Numbered from the stretch's first letter, positions 1 to 12,378 are shown. The stretch is 64,000 nt of DNA from Dioscorea cayenensis subsp. rotundata (GCF_009730915.1 NC_052487.1:4594649-4658648); one strand, 5' to 3'. A program made the numbers and translations. The notes: a model not told the origin generated them from the letters alone.

Positions 1-293
1 AATGAACAGATCATAATAGAGTCCCACCATTTACTAAGTAATCAAGAGCAAAACTAAAATGAAAAATTTCCACACTAAACAAAAGGTACTTTCTAAAAGA
101 ATCAATGCAAGCAACAAAATAAATAAATAAAACCAACTTTAGCCAAAAAACATGATTTGCTTGGTAATCCAGAAGAAAAGGAGAATTAGGAAAAATAGAG
201 CACCAAAAAAAAATAAAAAATAAATATTACAGAAGGTAGAAAAGAGATTTTGCCAAAGGAATTTAAAGAAAAAAATAAACAGAATGACATGAC

Positions 294-467
294 CTGCTGG
301 GGAGCATTGTAACCAGAAGGAACTTTGAAGACATCAGCATCAAGAGGCATATCAATGGTTTTCTCCACCTTGCGGACAAAGGTACTGGTGACACCACCAT
401 GGCAAAACCTCAAGAACAAACCAAGCAACACAGTAAGAACAAGAAACCGATTGAGATGATCTGCCAT
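294..467 (-). CDS. Purple acid phosphatase, first coding exon (partial gene)
   Basis: First exon (58 codons) of a purple acid phosphatase; the rest lies beyond the left edge. The protein starts with a hydrophobic signal peptide (about residues 1-24, [14 protein letters not shown]) followed by the family's N-terminal run [13 protein letters not shown] and then GYNAPQQ, which in this family precedes V-H-I-T-Q-G-D. The exon ends CAG at 294 with a GT donor at 293-292. Purple acid phosphatases are secreted or vacuolar dinuclear-metal phosphomonoesterases used in phosphate scavenging. The metal ligands are in later exons and cannot be checked. The ATG at 467 is the first in frame and fits the signal peptide. 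Family assignment is secure; the subgroup (PAP10/12/26-like) is not. Confidence 0.85.
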
Positions 468-599
468 GGCTACACAAGTGAAGAAGAGAAGAGATAGAGT
501 TTGTCAAATAAGCAGACGAGCAATTAATAGAATATGAAATAGATGTGAAAGGAGTTGGGAAGAGAGAAATTTTTGTGAACAAGGCAAGTTTGTCATTAA

Positions 600-1989
600 T
601 AAAAATAAAGGACTATCTTAAAATTTGTTATATAGGTTTGCTAGTTTGATTTTTTTTGTTTTATTTTTAGTAAAAATTTATAAAAATTACATGGTGGCAG
701 AGAATATTCTAAGAGTAGCTTCGTAATCTACTTATTTTGGATTTTTTTTTTATAAATATTTCTAAGAATAAACAAGTACAGTTGTTTTCAGTTTAAGTGT
801 TCGACTATGTCAGAATACAATTAAAAAAAGGGTATGCCTCTTGCTCGAAATTTTATTTTATTTTATTTTTTTTTAAAAAAGTGACAAGTGCCAGTCAAGG
901 ATATGATGCATGAGGATGGGCTGCGATATCATCTATGAATTAATTCTTCCAACAAAGATTCAAATTTTACCATTCTACACGCCACACGAAAGACTTATTT
1001 TTTTTTTTTGCCGCTAATCACTTGAACCAAGCGACTTTAGCTGTTGCTTGAAACTCGAAAGTCAAATGGGAAGAACATGGGAGATTTTTTTATTTAAAAT
1101 TATAAAATATAAAATAAATAATATTAAATAGATTAGTGATTAAGCTAATTAAATAGATAAATAATAAATATGAATGACTAATAAAGATTTATGAATATGA
1201 TGGATTTAACCAAATTTAATAGTTAGTTGAGATCTAACTACAAACAACTAAAAAGATATAAATTTAATTTTTAATTTCAACAAAGATGAGAATAAGTGGC
1301 AATTTCTCCCTCCCTATATATATTCTTAGAGTTTGTGTTTGTCACTCTACCTTAAAAGAAAAAATCAACTAACAGAGAGAACATGTTATTTGTTTTTTAT
1401 TAATTGTGTATTCTTTGAAAAAAAAAATGAAAATCAATTGAAATTATATCTATTTAATATATATTTTTTTTTACAAATGTAACTAATTACGTTAGAGATA
1501 TTTATGCTATTATCTATTAATCAATTATGATTTTAATGTAAAACAAGATGAATGGAGCTTTCTTTAAAATAAAATAAAAAATAAAAAAGTGGTTCATTAT
1601 AATGAAATGGAAATAGATTTTGTTATGTAAAACTTACCCAAAAAATTAGATATTTATTACTTACCATGGACATTTCTTCTTGTTTTTATTTGTTGATGGG
1701 TATCTTTTTGACTAACATGATTGATGCATTTCATAAATATTAATAATATATAAATATATCCCAAAACAAAATCGATGTTATCAAATTATTATTCGCAATA
1801 TATACGATATTATCTTTTCATTTTCTATATTTAACCTTTCCTTCTCAGTGTTAAGAAATATTTTTTGTAGTCGATTTTCAAAATGTATCATTATTGTCTA
1901 GTGATATTTTTCAAAAATGTTTAGCTATATCAAAATGTATTATTTGTTATTATTACTATTTTTTAGCCACTTTTAAACATGCATCTTCA
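600..1989. other. AT-rich intergenic DNA, no gene seen
   Basis: Upstream of the phosphatase gene the DNA is very AT-rich. I see short homopolymer and TA/TAAA runs but no coding frame with family resemblance, no RNA gene and no clear transposon ends. Confidence 0.6.
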
Positions 1990-3205
1990 AATATTTTTGT
2001 TTTAAAATTATATATATAAATATACTTTTTATTGAACTTATTAACATATTATTATCAATTTTTTAGGATATTAATGTATAAAATAGTAATAATAAATAAA
2101 AATAAAAAAATTGTAATTGCTATATCAAAATCTCTAGAAACAATAATTGCAGTTTGTGATTTCTCTTTTTACTCATTCTCTTCGACTTTGAGTTTATATT
2201 TTATCTTTATTATGTATTTTTTTTTTCAATTTGTTTTATATATAAATTAATTTGTTTAATTTTTGTGTGATTTTTGTTGCCAAAAATATTTAATATATAT
2301 TAAATAATTATTGGATATTTGTTAAATATTTATTTGATTATTTGTTATAAAAATTATTGTCAAAACGGTTAAATATTTGTTGTGATTAATTACTATGAAA
2401 AATTAATTATTTGTAGATTATTTGTTAAATAATTGTTGCATAAATGAATTTAGATTGTGAATTTGTGCTAAGTCATTTTTTTAATTGTATTATTTACCAA
2501 TTTAGTGTTAAATTGTTAGTTGAGTTATTTGCTAAAGAGTGATGCTATTTTTTACTGAATAGATTTACCAAATAGGTTTTCCGAATGACGTGGATGCCAA
2601 CTTACCATTCACGTCATTATCCAAGTCATTTTTTTTATATAAATTCATATTTAAAATATAAAAATTTCCAAAATTTTAAAATAAAAAATTATAAAACCAT
2701 ATCTAAAATTCTAAAATCTTCAAACCAAAAACAACAAAATCCAATACGCAAAAATCTAAAAATTTAAACCCTAAATAATAAACAATAAACAATAAACCCT
2801 AAAAACCTAAACCCTAAGCCCTCCTAAGCCCTAAACCCTAAATTGTAAATCACAAACCCTGTGAGATTTGTGATTTACAATTTAGGATTTAAGGAGGAAG
2901 TTTTTTGTTTATCATTTATGATTAAAGATCTAAATTTAAGAATTTAGATAATAAAAAGAAATTAATTAAAAAAATGATGTGGATGCTGATAGGAATGCCA
3001 ACTTGACATCCACGTCATTTGGGAAAGCTATTCGGTAAAAATATCATTACTCTTTGCTAATTATGTAAATATGATAGGTTTTTTTTTACACATAAAGCAA
3101 AATTCTTAAATTGATGTATATTTTATATTTTTGAATTATTGATTATTATTGTCTCAAGTTTGAATTCAGCACCCCCTAAATTTTGTTTCTAGTTCTGCCA
3201 AAATA
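1990..3205 (-). repeat. Left copy of an inverted AT-rich repeat (split by a MITE)
   Basis: This stretch, minus the MITE at 2534-3055, is the reverse complement of 3686-4440 at clear but imperfect identity. Shared landmarks include the inner edge GCACCCCCTAAATTTTG (3169 on) matching CAAAATTTAGGGGGTGC in the partner, and the outer block CAAATATTTTTGTTTTAAAA. The inner edge of the partner begins CAGTGGCAGAACTAG, like hAT ends, so the two copies are probably non-autonomous hAT-family elements in opposite orientation. No coding capacity was seen. Confidence 0.7.
2534..3055. mobile_element. MITE with ~100-bp terminal inverted repeats
   Basis: The ends AAAGAGTGATG and CATTACTCTTT are inverted repeats that stay similar for about 100 bp, sharing GACGTGGATG and a following T-rich run. 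The partner repeat at 3686-4440 is uninterrupted at the same point, which gives an empty site and shows this is an insertion with a short flanking duplication (GCT, possibly up to TTTGCTA). The core holds CCCTAA-like repeats (about 2765-2842) and a perfect-looking hairpin around 2840-2890 (CTAAATTGTAAATCACAAA and its complement). The superfamily is not clear. Confidence 0.75.
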
Positions 3206-3497
3206 ATGACAGACAAATAGATTTTGATTTTTTACTTTCAAATTATCATAAGATAAAAAATTGACTAAAAAAACACTGAACTTCTTTTTTTAAAAAAATA
3301 ATAACCATGTAAATATGTAGTAATATTATTTAAGGATGAAATGAAAGTCAAACCTCACAAACTGCATAGAGTAGGATATTAATATCCTAGCTGAAAAGAC
3401 AAGTTCAAACTTCTTGAGGAAAACGCAAAAGTGTGTTAAGATGGTAAGTCTACACTCTTAACATAGTTTGTTCATATTTATAAAAAAAATAAAATAA

Positions 3498-3498
<1 letters not shown>

Positions 3499-3550
<52 letters not shown>
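3499..3550. repeat. (AAT)n microsatellite
   Basis: About 17 uninterrupted AAT units between the two inverted AT-rich repeats. Confidence 0.95.
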
Positions 3551-3552
<2 letters not shown>

Positions 3553-3685
3553 CACCACCAAAGGTTTGGAACCATTTGATCCATGGGACCCCTTAATACT
3601 AGATTAGCCCCCAGCTTAAATTTGAGAAGGAAGCCACATTCGTTGACTTCATAAAAGGAAATCAAAGAAATACCACCAATGGCCC

Positions 3686-4440
3686 ACCCAGTGGCAGAAC
3701 TAGAAACAAAATTTAGGGGGTGCTGAATTAAAATTTAAAAAATTTAAAAATATTAAATAACTTTATTAATTCAAACTTGGGATAGTAATAATCAATAATT
3801 TAAAAATAAAATGTATATCCATCTAAAAATTTTGGTTTATGTATAAAAAACCTATCATATCTACATACTTAGCAAATAACTCAACTAACAATTAGACACT
3901 AAATTGACAAATAATACAATTAAAAAAAAATTAGCACAAATTCACAATCTAAATTTATTTATGCAACAATTATTTAACAAATAATCTACAAATAATAATT
4001 TTTATAGCAATTAATCACAACAAATATCTAACCGTTTTTAACAATTTTCATAAGAAATAATTAACAAATATCCAATAATTATTTAATAAATATAAAATAT
4101 TTTTAGACAACAAATAATCACACAAAAATTAAACAAATTAAATTAGATATAAAACAAATTGAAAAAAATACATAATAAGGCCCTACAGTGAAAGATAAAA
4201 TATAAACTAGGAAGCTGGAAGAGATTGAGCAAAGAGAGAAAACTCACAAACTACAATGATTTTTTTTAGAGATTTTGATATAGCAGTTGCTTTTTTTATG
4301 GTTTTATTTATATTTATATTTATTATTACTATTTTTTACATTAATATCCTAAAAAATTGATTATAATGTATTGATAAATTCAATAAAAAAATATATCTAA
4401 ATATAAAATTTTAAAACAAAAATATTTGAAAATTTGGGTA
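3686..4440 (+). repeat. Right copy of the inverted AT-rich repeat
   Basis: Uninterrupted partner of 1990-3205, opposite orientation. It starts CAGTGGCAGAACTAG at about 3689, a hAT-like end, and runs to AAAACAAAAATATTTG near 4430. No coding frame. Confidence 0.7.
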
Positions 4441-4572
4441 GCCATATTATTTATTATTGTCATCAAATATCAATTTATTTAATATAATAATCTTATAGTT
4501 TTAATTTAATTTATTTTAAATATTGTTGGTAGAGATTTGAAAAAAATAAATAAAATATAATTAATATTTTAA

Positions 4573-4621
<49 letters not shown>

Positions 4622-4748
4622 GGGCAAGGGCAAGTTGTAATAATGAAGCAGGTTTGCTCATAAAAGTCATTTTAATTTGTATGAGTTATTTGAATGAGTC
4701 CATTCTAAATGGGAAAATGCTTTGATGGGTATAAGAAAAAAAAATTGA

Positions 4749-4750
<2 letters not shown>

Positions 4751-4823
<73 letters not shown>
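4751..4823. repeat. (TA)n microsatellite, MULE insertion site
   Basis: A long TA run that ends where the MULE begins; the same TA sequence resumes after the MULE (10552-10592). A second TA run lies at 4578-4616. Reading frames through the run give only repeating Tyr-Ile and are not genes. Confidence 0.95.
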
Positions 4824-4825
<2 letters not shown>

Positions 4826-5940
4826 GGTTACATCTCCTGGGGACGTCCCCAGAATTCATATCTAGGGATGTCCCTAGGGACCGTTGGATCAAATGATCCA
4901 ACGGTTCCTATACACTCCCAAAAAAACCATTACACTACACTTAAATGAAAACAAGACTGAAATGAGATTAGATCCATCTCCTCCACCAGCGCCCACCCAT
5001 CAACGACGCCTCTCATCATCGACATCACCGTCTCCCGTCATCTCCACCAACGCCTCCTATCGTCTCCACCACCGTCTTCCGTCTTCTCCACCAACGCTGC
5101 CTCCCCGTCGTCTCCATCAACACCAACGCCTTCTCCGGTGTCAAGGTTTAGATCCATCTCTCTATAGATCAACCGATTTCTTTTTGTTGCTCTTCTTTCT
5201 CGAAGCAATGATTTGGGAGAAATGATGTTAATTTTGAGATGGAATAGTATTTCATTTCATTCGGTGTTTTAAGTTTCATCGATTGTCCTAGATTTCCGAG
5301 TTTGATTTAGTCCATTAATTTCTAGGGTTCCAAAATTTCATCGAAAGATTTAAAACTTAAAATTTTTTTCTTTTCCTTTGTTTAGATATGTATCTATGAT
5401 TTCTTACCTGATCTTAGAATTTTGGTTGGTTGAAATTGTGAAAAGTGGCTGATTGGTGTATAAACAAATTGGTCATACATGCAGAAAATCCATACATAAC
5501 TTGTACTCAAAAGTTTGCACATGAACTTTTCTTATCAAGTAGTTTATGTTACATGACAAGGATAGTCTTTTGATGTAGTGGTTGTGTCAAATTTTAACAC
5601 TACTTAATGTAAATAAACATAATTCAATTCGTTGACACGGACATAGTCTGTATAAACAAGACTAGCTGAAAACTAACTAATTAAAGCCATGTTACCTCTA
5701 TGATTGGGATTCCTCTTTCTGTCTCTTGAGAGAACTAATGAATTTAACTTTTTTCATACATGAAAAGTATTTATTTATTTATTTTTCCTTTTCTACATTA
5801 TTTGTTTGTGGGAAAACAAAAATTGAGATATTATTCATATTTGATCACAACCTATTTTATTGCAATGACTAGCGAAAGAAGCAAAACTGTGAGACCTTTT
5901 ATTCCACTCAGTATTAGTTATCAGATAATATGTTTTGATT
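4824..5940 (+). repeat. Left terminal inverted repeat of the MULE
   Basis: Matches 9415-10551 in reverse orientation. A palindromic block ACCGTTGGATCAAATGATCC lies about 55 bp from the end. A 113-codon frame (4884-5225), rich in Ser, Pro, His and Arg, is also present as 118 codons in the other TIR because of a small insertion there; it resembles no protein I recognise. Confidence 0.9.
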
Positions 5941-6184
5941 CATAAATCTTGTTATATAATTGAAATGTTGTCGCAGTCACGACAGATCTCTATTTGACTA
6001 TAGTTAGTATCATATCCTTCTTTGCTTATTATATACACATATAACAAAAACATTTGCAAGCATGTTTTGTTTGTGTTGGATTTTACATCATAAAGCATGC
6101 CCGGACTCTTTATCTAATTTTATTTTACCTTCAAACATTGTTACGAGGAATCACCAAAAGATGTTGATTTTTTTTTTTTTACAG

Positions 6185-6541
6185 ATCCTTCCAACTACCG
6201 GTATAATAAAGCCTAGTCAAATGGTGGAAGTTTCCATTTGTCATGAGGATTTCTGCACAAAGGAGGAATTTTTAGATGGAATTGCTCAAAATTGGTGGTG
6301 CGAAGATACGAGGGACAAGGAAGCCATATTACTAGTGAAAATTACCGGTTGTTGCTCAACTGATGCCAAAACACATCGGGTCCATGTGCGCCACTGCTTA
6401 TTAACCTCAACCTCTAGTACAACAAAAGGGGATTCCGAAGGCACAGGCACCCAATCAAATCTTCTCCACAGGGCCGACTTTGTACACTTAGGCAGCTCGT
6501 CGGATGTGGTTCATGACTTGAGCCACTTGCAATGTTCTTGA
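6185..6541 (+). pseudogene. Captured 3' exon of a type II inositol polyphosphate 5-phosphatase (FRA3-like)
   Basis: A 118-codon open segment following a good 3' splice site (poly-T then ACAG at 6181-6184). It reads [17 protein letters not shown], then [27 protein letters not shown] and HRVHVRHC, and ends [12 protein letters not shown] before a TGA. As I recall the family, this is the C-terminal domain behind the catalytic region of plant type II 5-phosphatases (FRA3/5PTase12-14), which dephosphorylate inositol phosphates and phosphoinositides. Only the last exon is here; catalytic domain and WD repeats are absent. A preserved splice acceptor and what looks like intron and 3'UTR sequence point to capture of genomic DNA, not a cDNA. 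It lies between the left TIR and the transposase, as in Pack-MULEs. The fragment is still open; expression is unknown. Confidence 0.75.
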
Positions 6542-6940
6542 AGTAAAATACGTAAGGCCGGAAATATTTCCCTTTTCATATACAAGTCGAGGAGAAGCCG
6601 GAGTGTTTAATTTCTTTCTTCTTCAGCATACAGAATTTGCAAAACCTTGAACTTTCTTCTGTACATACACCGTCACATGTATGACCGGTTTATATATGTC
6701 CCTAGAATGAAAGAAAAGAAAGGTGTTGGAATTTGCACAAATTTTTCTCATTATTCATTTTACTGTTGATTCTTTAGAAAGTTGGTGTTGATCAAGTCAT
6801 TGTAATATGGTGTTGATCTAGTAATTGTAATATGGTGTTTGTTTGAGTTTGTTGAAGAACATGAGTGGTGCTTTCATCATCCATAAACATGAGTTTGTTC
6901 TCTAATTCATCATCCATAAACTACAAGACAATTAAATAAT

Positions 6941-9098
6941 TCAGTTTTTAGGCATGACAAGTTCTCCATAAACATCATTATCACACGAGAAGGTAGGCAA
7001 AGAACATGAACCAATAACCTCTTGATTTTCCTCATTTTGCTTGGTGCTTAATGAATGCTCTGGTGCATTTGACTTTTCAGTAACCATTTCAAATATGTCA
7101 TTTAGCTTAGGCATAATTTTCTCATACATGTCTAGAGATGATATACTCTGTGCAATACGGAAACACATATTTTGTGCACTCCACTTCATCAATGGTGTAA
7201 AGGCATTGTTGTGGGTCTCAACCATCATAGCACTTGACTGATACCTTGCATCCATACTCCAACGACGTAGAATATATTTTTTGGGAATCTTCGGCACCTC
7301 CTTTTTTTTTAAATATTTTCAATATGTGGCAACACAACATGCCCTCTCTCTCAAACTTCTTACACGAGCACGTTGCATAAGGTTCCCCATCTTCAGTACA
7401 GTTTTTTCCAAATACAACAACATGATTGCAAATTGCATATTTAGCATTATCGGACCCATATCGAATGCGTTCAGCAAGCATGCTATCACTTTCTGGCAAT
7501 TCTGCCTGAAAAGTATCAAACACAGCTCTTGTATACACTTCTCCTACATGTCTCTCAATTGGATGACCCGTATAAAAGTTAGCTATAGAATTCAAAGTCT
7601 TGAAGTCTTCGCTTTCTTCAACATTTCTTCGAGCTAACAAAGCCTTGTCATACTGCATAACAAACTCATCCAGTGGGGTTTGTGCATTAACAAAGCCATC
7701 AAAAAATGAGTTGATACTTTCACTACGTTGTGTAGTGGTCATTCCTGCTGTAAATGTATCTTGCCAATACAGAGAAACCCATTTGCTCCGAATTTCATAC
7801 ATCCTACTCAACCAATGTTTATCATCAATGTTGTATGTTGCCTTAAGTTCACCCCATCTATCCTCGAATGCTTCAATCGATTCACTAAGATGCAACCAGT
7901 TAGTGTAATCCCTCATAAAGCCATCTTTGCTCTTCAAATCTACTAAATACTTCATTGAATTTCTCCCAATGTGCCAAGAGCAAAGCCGATGACCAGAATT
8001 TGGAAAAACATGTGCAATGGCATTCCCCATAGCCAAATCTTGATCTGTAATAATTGTTTGTGGATGTTTCCCTAGCATGCATTTCAACCATGTTTGAAAT
8101 ACCCATAAAAAACTTTCTTCTTTTTCATCTGCCATGAGAGCACAACCAAATAAAATGGACTACTTATGATGGTTGACTCCAACAAAAGGAGCAAAGGGGA
8201 AACAAAATCTATTTGTTTGATATGTAGTATCAAAAACGACAACATCTCCAAATTCTGAATATGCAACTCTAGATCTTCCATCTGCCCAAAAGACACATCT
8301 AGTTTGACCAAACTCATCAAGCTCCATATCAAAAAAGAAAAAATCATCATTGAGTTTTTTCTCCTTGAAAAACTTAACAATAGCCATGCATTCTTGCCCA
8401 ATATTGTTACTTCGAACTCCCCTCAAATGATTTGAACAATCGTTCGGGGTAATAGATGCAGACCTTGTATTTGAAAGTGTTTCATTCAATATTCGAGACA
8501 TTTGGCTCGGTCCCACTCTACTCTTATGCAATGTCTCCATTAAACTTCTACATGTCACACTGATATGGCGGTGAGATCGCATCTTCATCACCTTAGAGGG
8601 AGTTCTTAGTAAATGATGGTTATGAACATCTTCAAAGGTCTTCACTGTCCATAACCCATTCTTCATTTTTGACACTACCATCCGAGCTTGGTAATTTGTC
8701 CTTGTATCTCTACGTCTTTGAACAATTTTTCCCAGTTGCCTTTTGTCTACCAACTTGGCTCCTTCCTTATCACAAACAAAGTATCGACATGTAATTAATT
8801 GAGAACGAGACAAACGATACACATGACCCTTTCTTACCCCAAAACCTCTGGACTTTGCATAATCCAAGTAATATCGAAATGCTTCCTCCTCATCCTCAAA
8901 CTCCATACCAACAAATGGGATTTTTGCTAATTCTTGTCCATCTCGAGACTTTGGACTCATTGCCAATTCTTGAATATCTTGTGTTGCCAAATCATCTTCA
9001 TTTTCAAGTTGTTGGCTATCATTCTTTTGTGTTAGACCACCACGTTCTCCATTTAACCCGAGCTCATTCAAATCTGTCCCATCAGTGGTATCGGCCAT
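6941..9098 (-). pseudogene. FAR1/FRS-type MULE transposase, broken
   Basis: Starts at ATG 9098. Domains in order: FAR1 DNA-binding zinc-finger region (FVGMEFEDEEEAFRYY, then DVHNHHL); MULE transposase core with FWADGRSRVAYSEFGDVVVF, DTTYQTN, TIITDQDLAMGNAI and TTTQRSESIN, so the acidic catalytic positions look kept; and a SWIM-type zinc finger (ATCSCKKFEREGMLCCHILK). Two lesions: an in-frame TAG at 8160-8162 after GVNHHK, where relatives carry Gln (CAG to TAG), and a +/-1 shift in an A run near 7300, after which the other frame resumes with PKKYILRRWSMDA. Related host proteins FHY3/FAR1 are light-signalling factors, but the flanking TIRs show this copy belongs to the transposon. Confidence 0.9.
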
Positions 9099-9414
9099 GA
9101 TATCCTATTAGGAAAACTACAACTAATTAGAATATATTAAAGCTTATAATTGAAATAAATGGGAAATCAGATAGAGATCAACCTGGGCTTCTTGAAAATT
9201 CATTATATATCACCCAATCAATATTACAAAAAGGAGAAATATAGTTTAAAGATCCAGTAATTAATTAAAGATTATATTTGCATAAATATGGCTTTAGAAT
9301 GTTAGTCAGTAATCTTGCACAGAACCATCATTTGAGACATGAGTAAAAATTTTATGCAAACAAAAAGTTAAAGTTAAATTCTCATGCAAACAAAAAATTA
9401 AATTCTCATGCACA

Positions 9415-10548
9415 CCAATCAACATATTATCTGATAACTAATACTGAGTGGAATAAAAGGTCTCACAGTTTTGCTTCTTTCACTAGTCATTGCAATAAAA
9501 TAGGCTATGATCAGATATGAATAATATCTCAATTTTTGTTTTCCCACAAACAAATAATGTAGAAAAGGAAAAATAAATAAATAAATACTTTTCATGTATG
9601 AAAAAAGTTAAATTCATTAGTTCTCTCAAGAGACAGAAAGAGGAATCCCAATCATAGAGGTAACATGGCTTTAATTAGTTAGTTTTCAGCTAGTCTTGTT
9701 TATACAGACTATGTCCGTGTCAACGAATTGAATTATGTTTATTTGCATTAAGTAGTGTTAAAATTTGACACAGCCACTACATCAAAAGACTATCCTTGTC
9801 ATGTAACATAAACTACTTGATAAGAAAAGTTCATGTGCAAACTTTTGAGTACAAGTTATGTATGGATTTTCTGCATATATGACCAATTTGTTTATACACC
9901 AATCAACCACTTTTCACAATTTCAACCAACCAAAACTCTAAGATCAGGTAAGAAATCATAGATACATATCTAAACAAAGGAAAAGAAAAAAAAAAAAAAT
10001 TAAGTTTTAAATCTTTCGATGAAATTTTGGAACCCTAGAAATTAATGGACTAAATCAAACTCGGAAATCTAGGACAATCGATGAAACTTAAAACACCGAA
10101 TGAAATGAAATACTATTCCATCTCAAAATTAACATCATTTCTCCCAAATCATTGCTTCAAGAAAGAAGAACAACAAAAAGAAATCGGTTGATCTATAGAG
10201 AGATGGATCTAAACCTTGACACCGGAGAAGGCGTTGGTGTTGATGGAGACGACGGGGAGGCAGCATTGGTGGAGAAGACGGGAGACGGTGGTGGAGACGA
10301 TAGGAGGCGTTGATGGTGGAGGCGTTGGTGGAGATGACGGGAGATGGTGGTGTCGATGATGAGAGGCGTCGTTGATGGCTGGGCGCTGGTGGAGGAGATG
10401 GATCTAATCTCATTTCAGTCTTGTTTTCATTTAAGTGTAGTGTAATGGTTTTTTTGGGAGTGTATAGGAACCGTTGGATCATTTGATCCAACGGTCCCTA
10501 GGGACATCCCCAGATATGAATTCTGGGGATGTCCCCAGGAGATGTAAC

Positions 10549-10551
<3 letters not shown>
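9415..10551 (-). repeat. Right terminal inverted repeat of the MULE
   Basis: Reverse complement of 4824-5940, with a roughly 15-bp insertion inside the embedded frame (10135-10491) and a longer A run near 9990. It borders a TA run. Confidence 0.9.
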
Positions 10552-10594
<43 letters not shown>

Positions 10595-12250
10595 TGGTTG
10601 ATATGGTAAAATAGATCACATCGAGATTTGTTTTTATTAATATTTGTGTGAAGTAGCTTTCTTTTGTCACCTAATTCGTTGATTACAATATTATTTTTAA
10701 AATATTATTATAACTTTAAAAATATATTTTATATATTTTAAAAATAGTTTTTTATAATTATAAATTATAAATTATAAATTATAAATTATATTTGGAATTA
10801 TTTAAAATGATAGATAAATTTTTTATATTTTTAAAAATCATTAATTAAATCCGTTGAATATTTTAAAAAATAAATCAAAAATTGGAGTGGCAGCATCTAA
10901 GGAAAAAAAGTACCTGTGGTTCTAGCAAAAACAAATTGCTCTTAATATAAATGAATATTATGCGTTGGATTCCTTAAAAAAAAAAATAGTATTTATTGTT
11001 TTCTATTTATGATGAAAGAAATTTAAAAAGTTGTGGATTTAGTTAGATAAGCCAAAATCAAGGAATGATAGTTCTTATATTATTTTTTTTTTTCCAAATA
11101 TAAGATACATATAAATCACTCTCATTATTGGGTCGGGCAGGCCGGCCCAGCCCAAGCCCAAATCCGACGAGCCTCATCAATAGTTTGGCCCGGACCGGGC
11201 CGGCCCAAATTTTAAATATGAAACCCATGGTCTAGTTCATGAGCTTGGCTTTTTGGATCAATTATTGGATCATCCGCCAGTTGGATTCGGCTCGAATAGG
11301 CCCGCTGTTATTTTTCGCTTTTAGCTTTACTTAATTAATCTTTGTGATGATTTAAAAATAAAAAAATAAAAAAAATAAAATTGAATAATTTTATTAATTG
11401 ATTAGTATTATTAAATTTTCACTTGAGAAAAATATTGCAAAACTAAAATATGGGTAAATCCCAACTAGGTTGACATCTACTCATTCTATTTTGTATATTT
11501 TTTAAAATTATATTATTAATATTTAATAATAAATTCAATGGGTCGACCCGTTACATCAGCCCAAAAAAAGTTCTTAAGGGCCGACCCGCGGGCCGGCTCA
11601 TCATTTAAAAATGATATCCATATCCAATCCAAAATTTGCTTGGTTCAGGCTTTGACTGACCCGTTAAACATAATTTTGGATTGGGTTTAGATCGGGCTTA
11701 GGCAGACCTTGGGGCGGTCCGTGGGCCTTAGGCCAAATGATGACAGTGAAGTGCAATTAATAGTAGTAGTATAATATATAATTGATTATATTATATTAAA
11801 TTAAATATTTGAATAAATAAATAATATATTATATTTTATTATAATAAGTTATGTATATAATAATTATATTAATTATTCGTAATATTTGAAATTTGAATTC
11901 ATATTTACATAAAATAAATGTATTTTTTATAATATATATTAATTATTTATAATATCAGGGTGGGGTAACTTCACCATGGGTGACCATAACATGTAATCCA
12001 GGTAAAAATATATCAAACCAACCACATGTTTTCTACATCCAAATTTACAAATCTCTCCAACTAAACAAAAAATTCTGACAAAACACTGGATTTGACTCGT
12101 TCCACTGCATTTTTAACTACATCCAACCAAACGCCCCATAAGTGAGAAACCCAATTACAATAGAGTAAAACACCATTTTTTTACTTTGCTTATATGAAGA
12201 AAATTAAATAATAATAATAATCTACCAAATAACAGTCCATTTGGTTCATA
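10552..12250. other. Intergenic DNA with a GC-rich repeat
   Basis: Mostly AT-rich with no gene. The part at about 11120-11750 stands out: it is rich in GGGCCGGCCC-like and GACCCG/CGGGTC words (GGCCGGCCCAGCCCAAGCCC near 11141; GGGCCGACCCGCGGGCCGGC near 11578) and has vaguely inverted ends. It looks like a dispersed repeat, but I cannot name its family or fix its ends. Confidence 0.5.
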
Positions 12251-12320
12251 ATAAAGTTTTGGGAAGTGAGGGGGTAAATATGAATTTGGATCTTTGAAGG
12301 AACCAAAAAAAAACTGAGAC

Positions 12321-12352
12321 CGGCGCGGCGGCGGCGGCGGCGGCGGCGGCCG
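12321..12352 (+). repeat. (CGG)n in the 5' leader of the twin-CX9C gene
   Basis: About eight GGC/CGG units, ending 27 bp before the start codon. A GC island in otherwise AT-rich DNA, likely within the 5'UTR. Confidence 0.85.
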
Positions 12353-12378
12353 CATTTGATGCGAGGCTTGGGTGAACG

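Larger units (their letters stand above)
4824..10551 (-). mobile_element. MULE with ~1.1 kb TIRs, FAR1-type transposase and captured gene fragment
   Basis: The ends GGGGTTACATCTCCTGGGG and its inverted copy CCCCAGGAGATGTAACCCC bound 5,728 bp. Inverted repeats of about 1.1 kb lie at 4824-5940 and 9415-10551. Inside are a minus-strand FAR1/FRS-type MULE transposase (6941-9098) and a plus-strand fragment of a host inositol phosphatase gene (6185-6541). The element landed in a TA run, so the 9-bp target duplication expected of Mutator elements would be TATATATAT and cannot be told from the repeat. The two TIRs are close in sequence, differing by a few substitutions and small indels, which suggests a fairly recent insertion. 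The transposase is no longer open throughout, so mobility would need help from another copy. Confidence 0.9.

Noticed and set aside
2765-2900. Chromosome end or true interstitial telomere
   Set aside because: Units are few and degenerate and lie within the two ends of a MITE.
4686-4948. Frames with long Tyr-Ile repeats (also near 27229-27477 and 44010-44219)
   Set aside because: They are translations of TA microsatellites on both strands and have no conserved domain.
4884-5225. A host gene in the MULE terminal repeat
   Set aside because: The frame occurs in both TIRs, is low in complexity and matches no family I know; kept only as a note.
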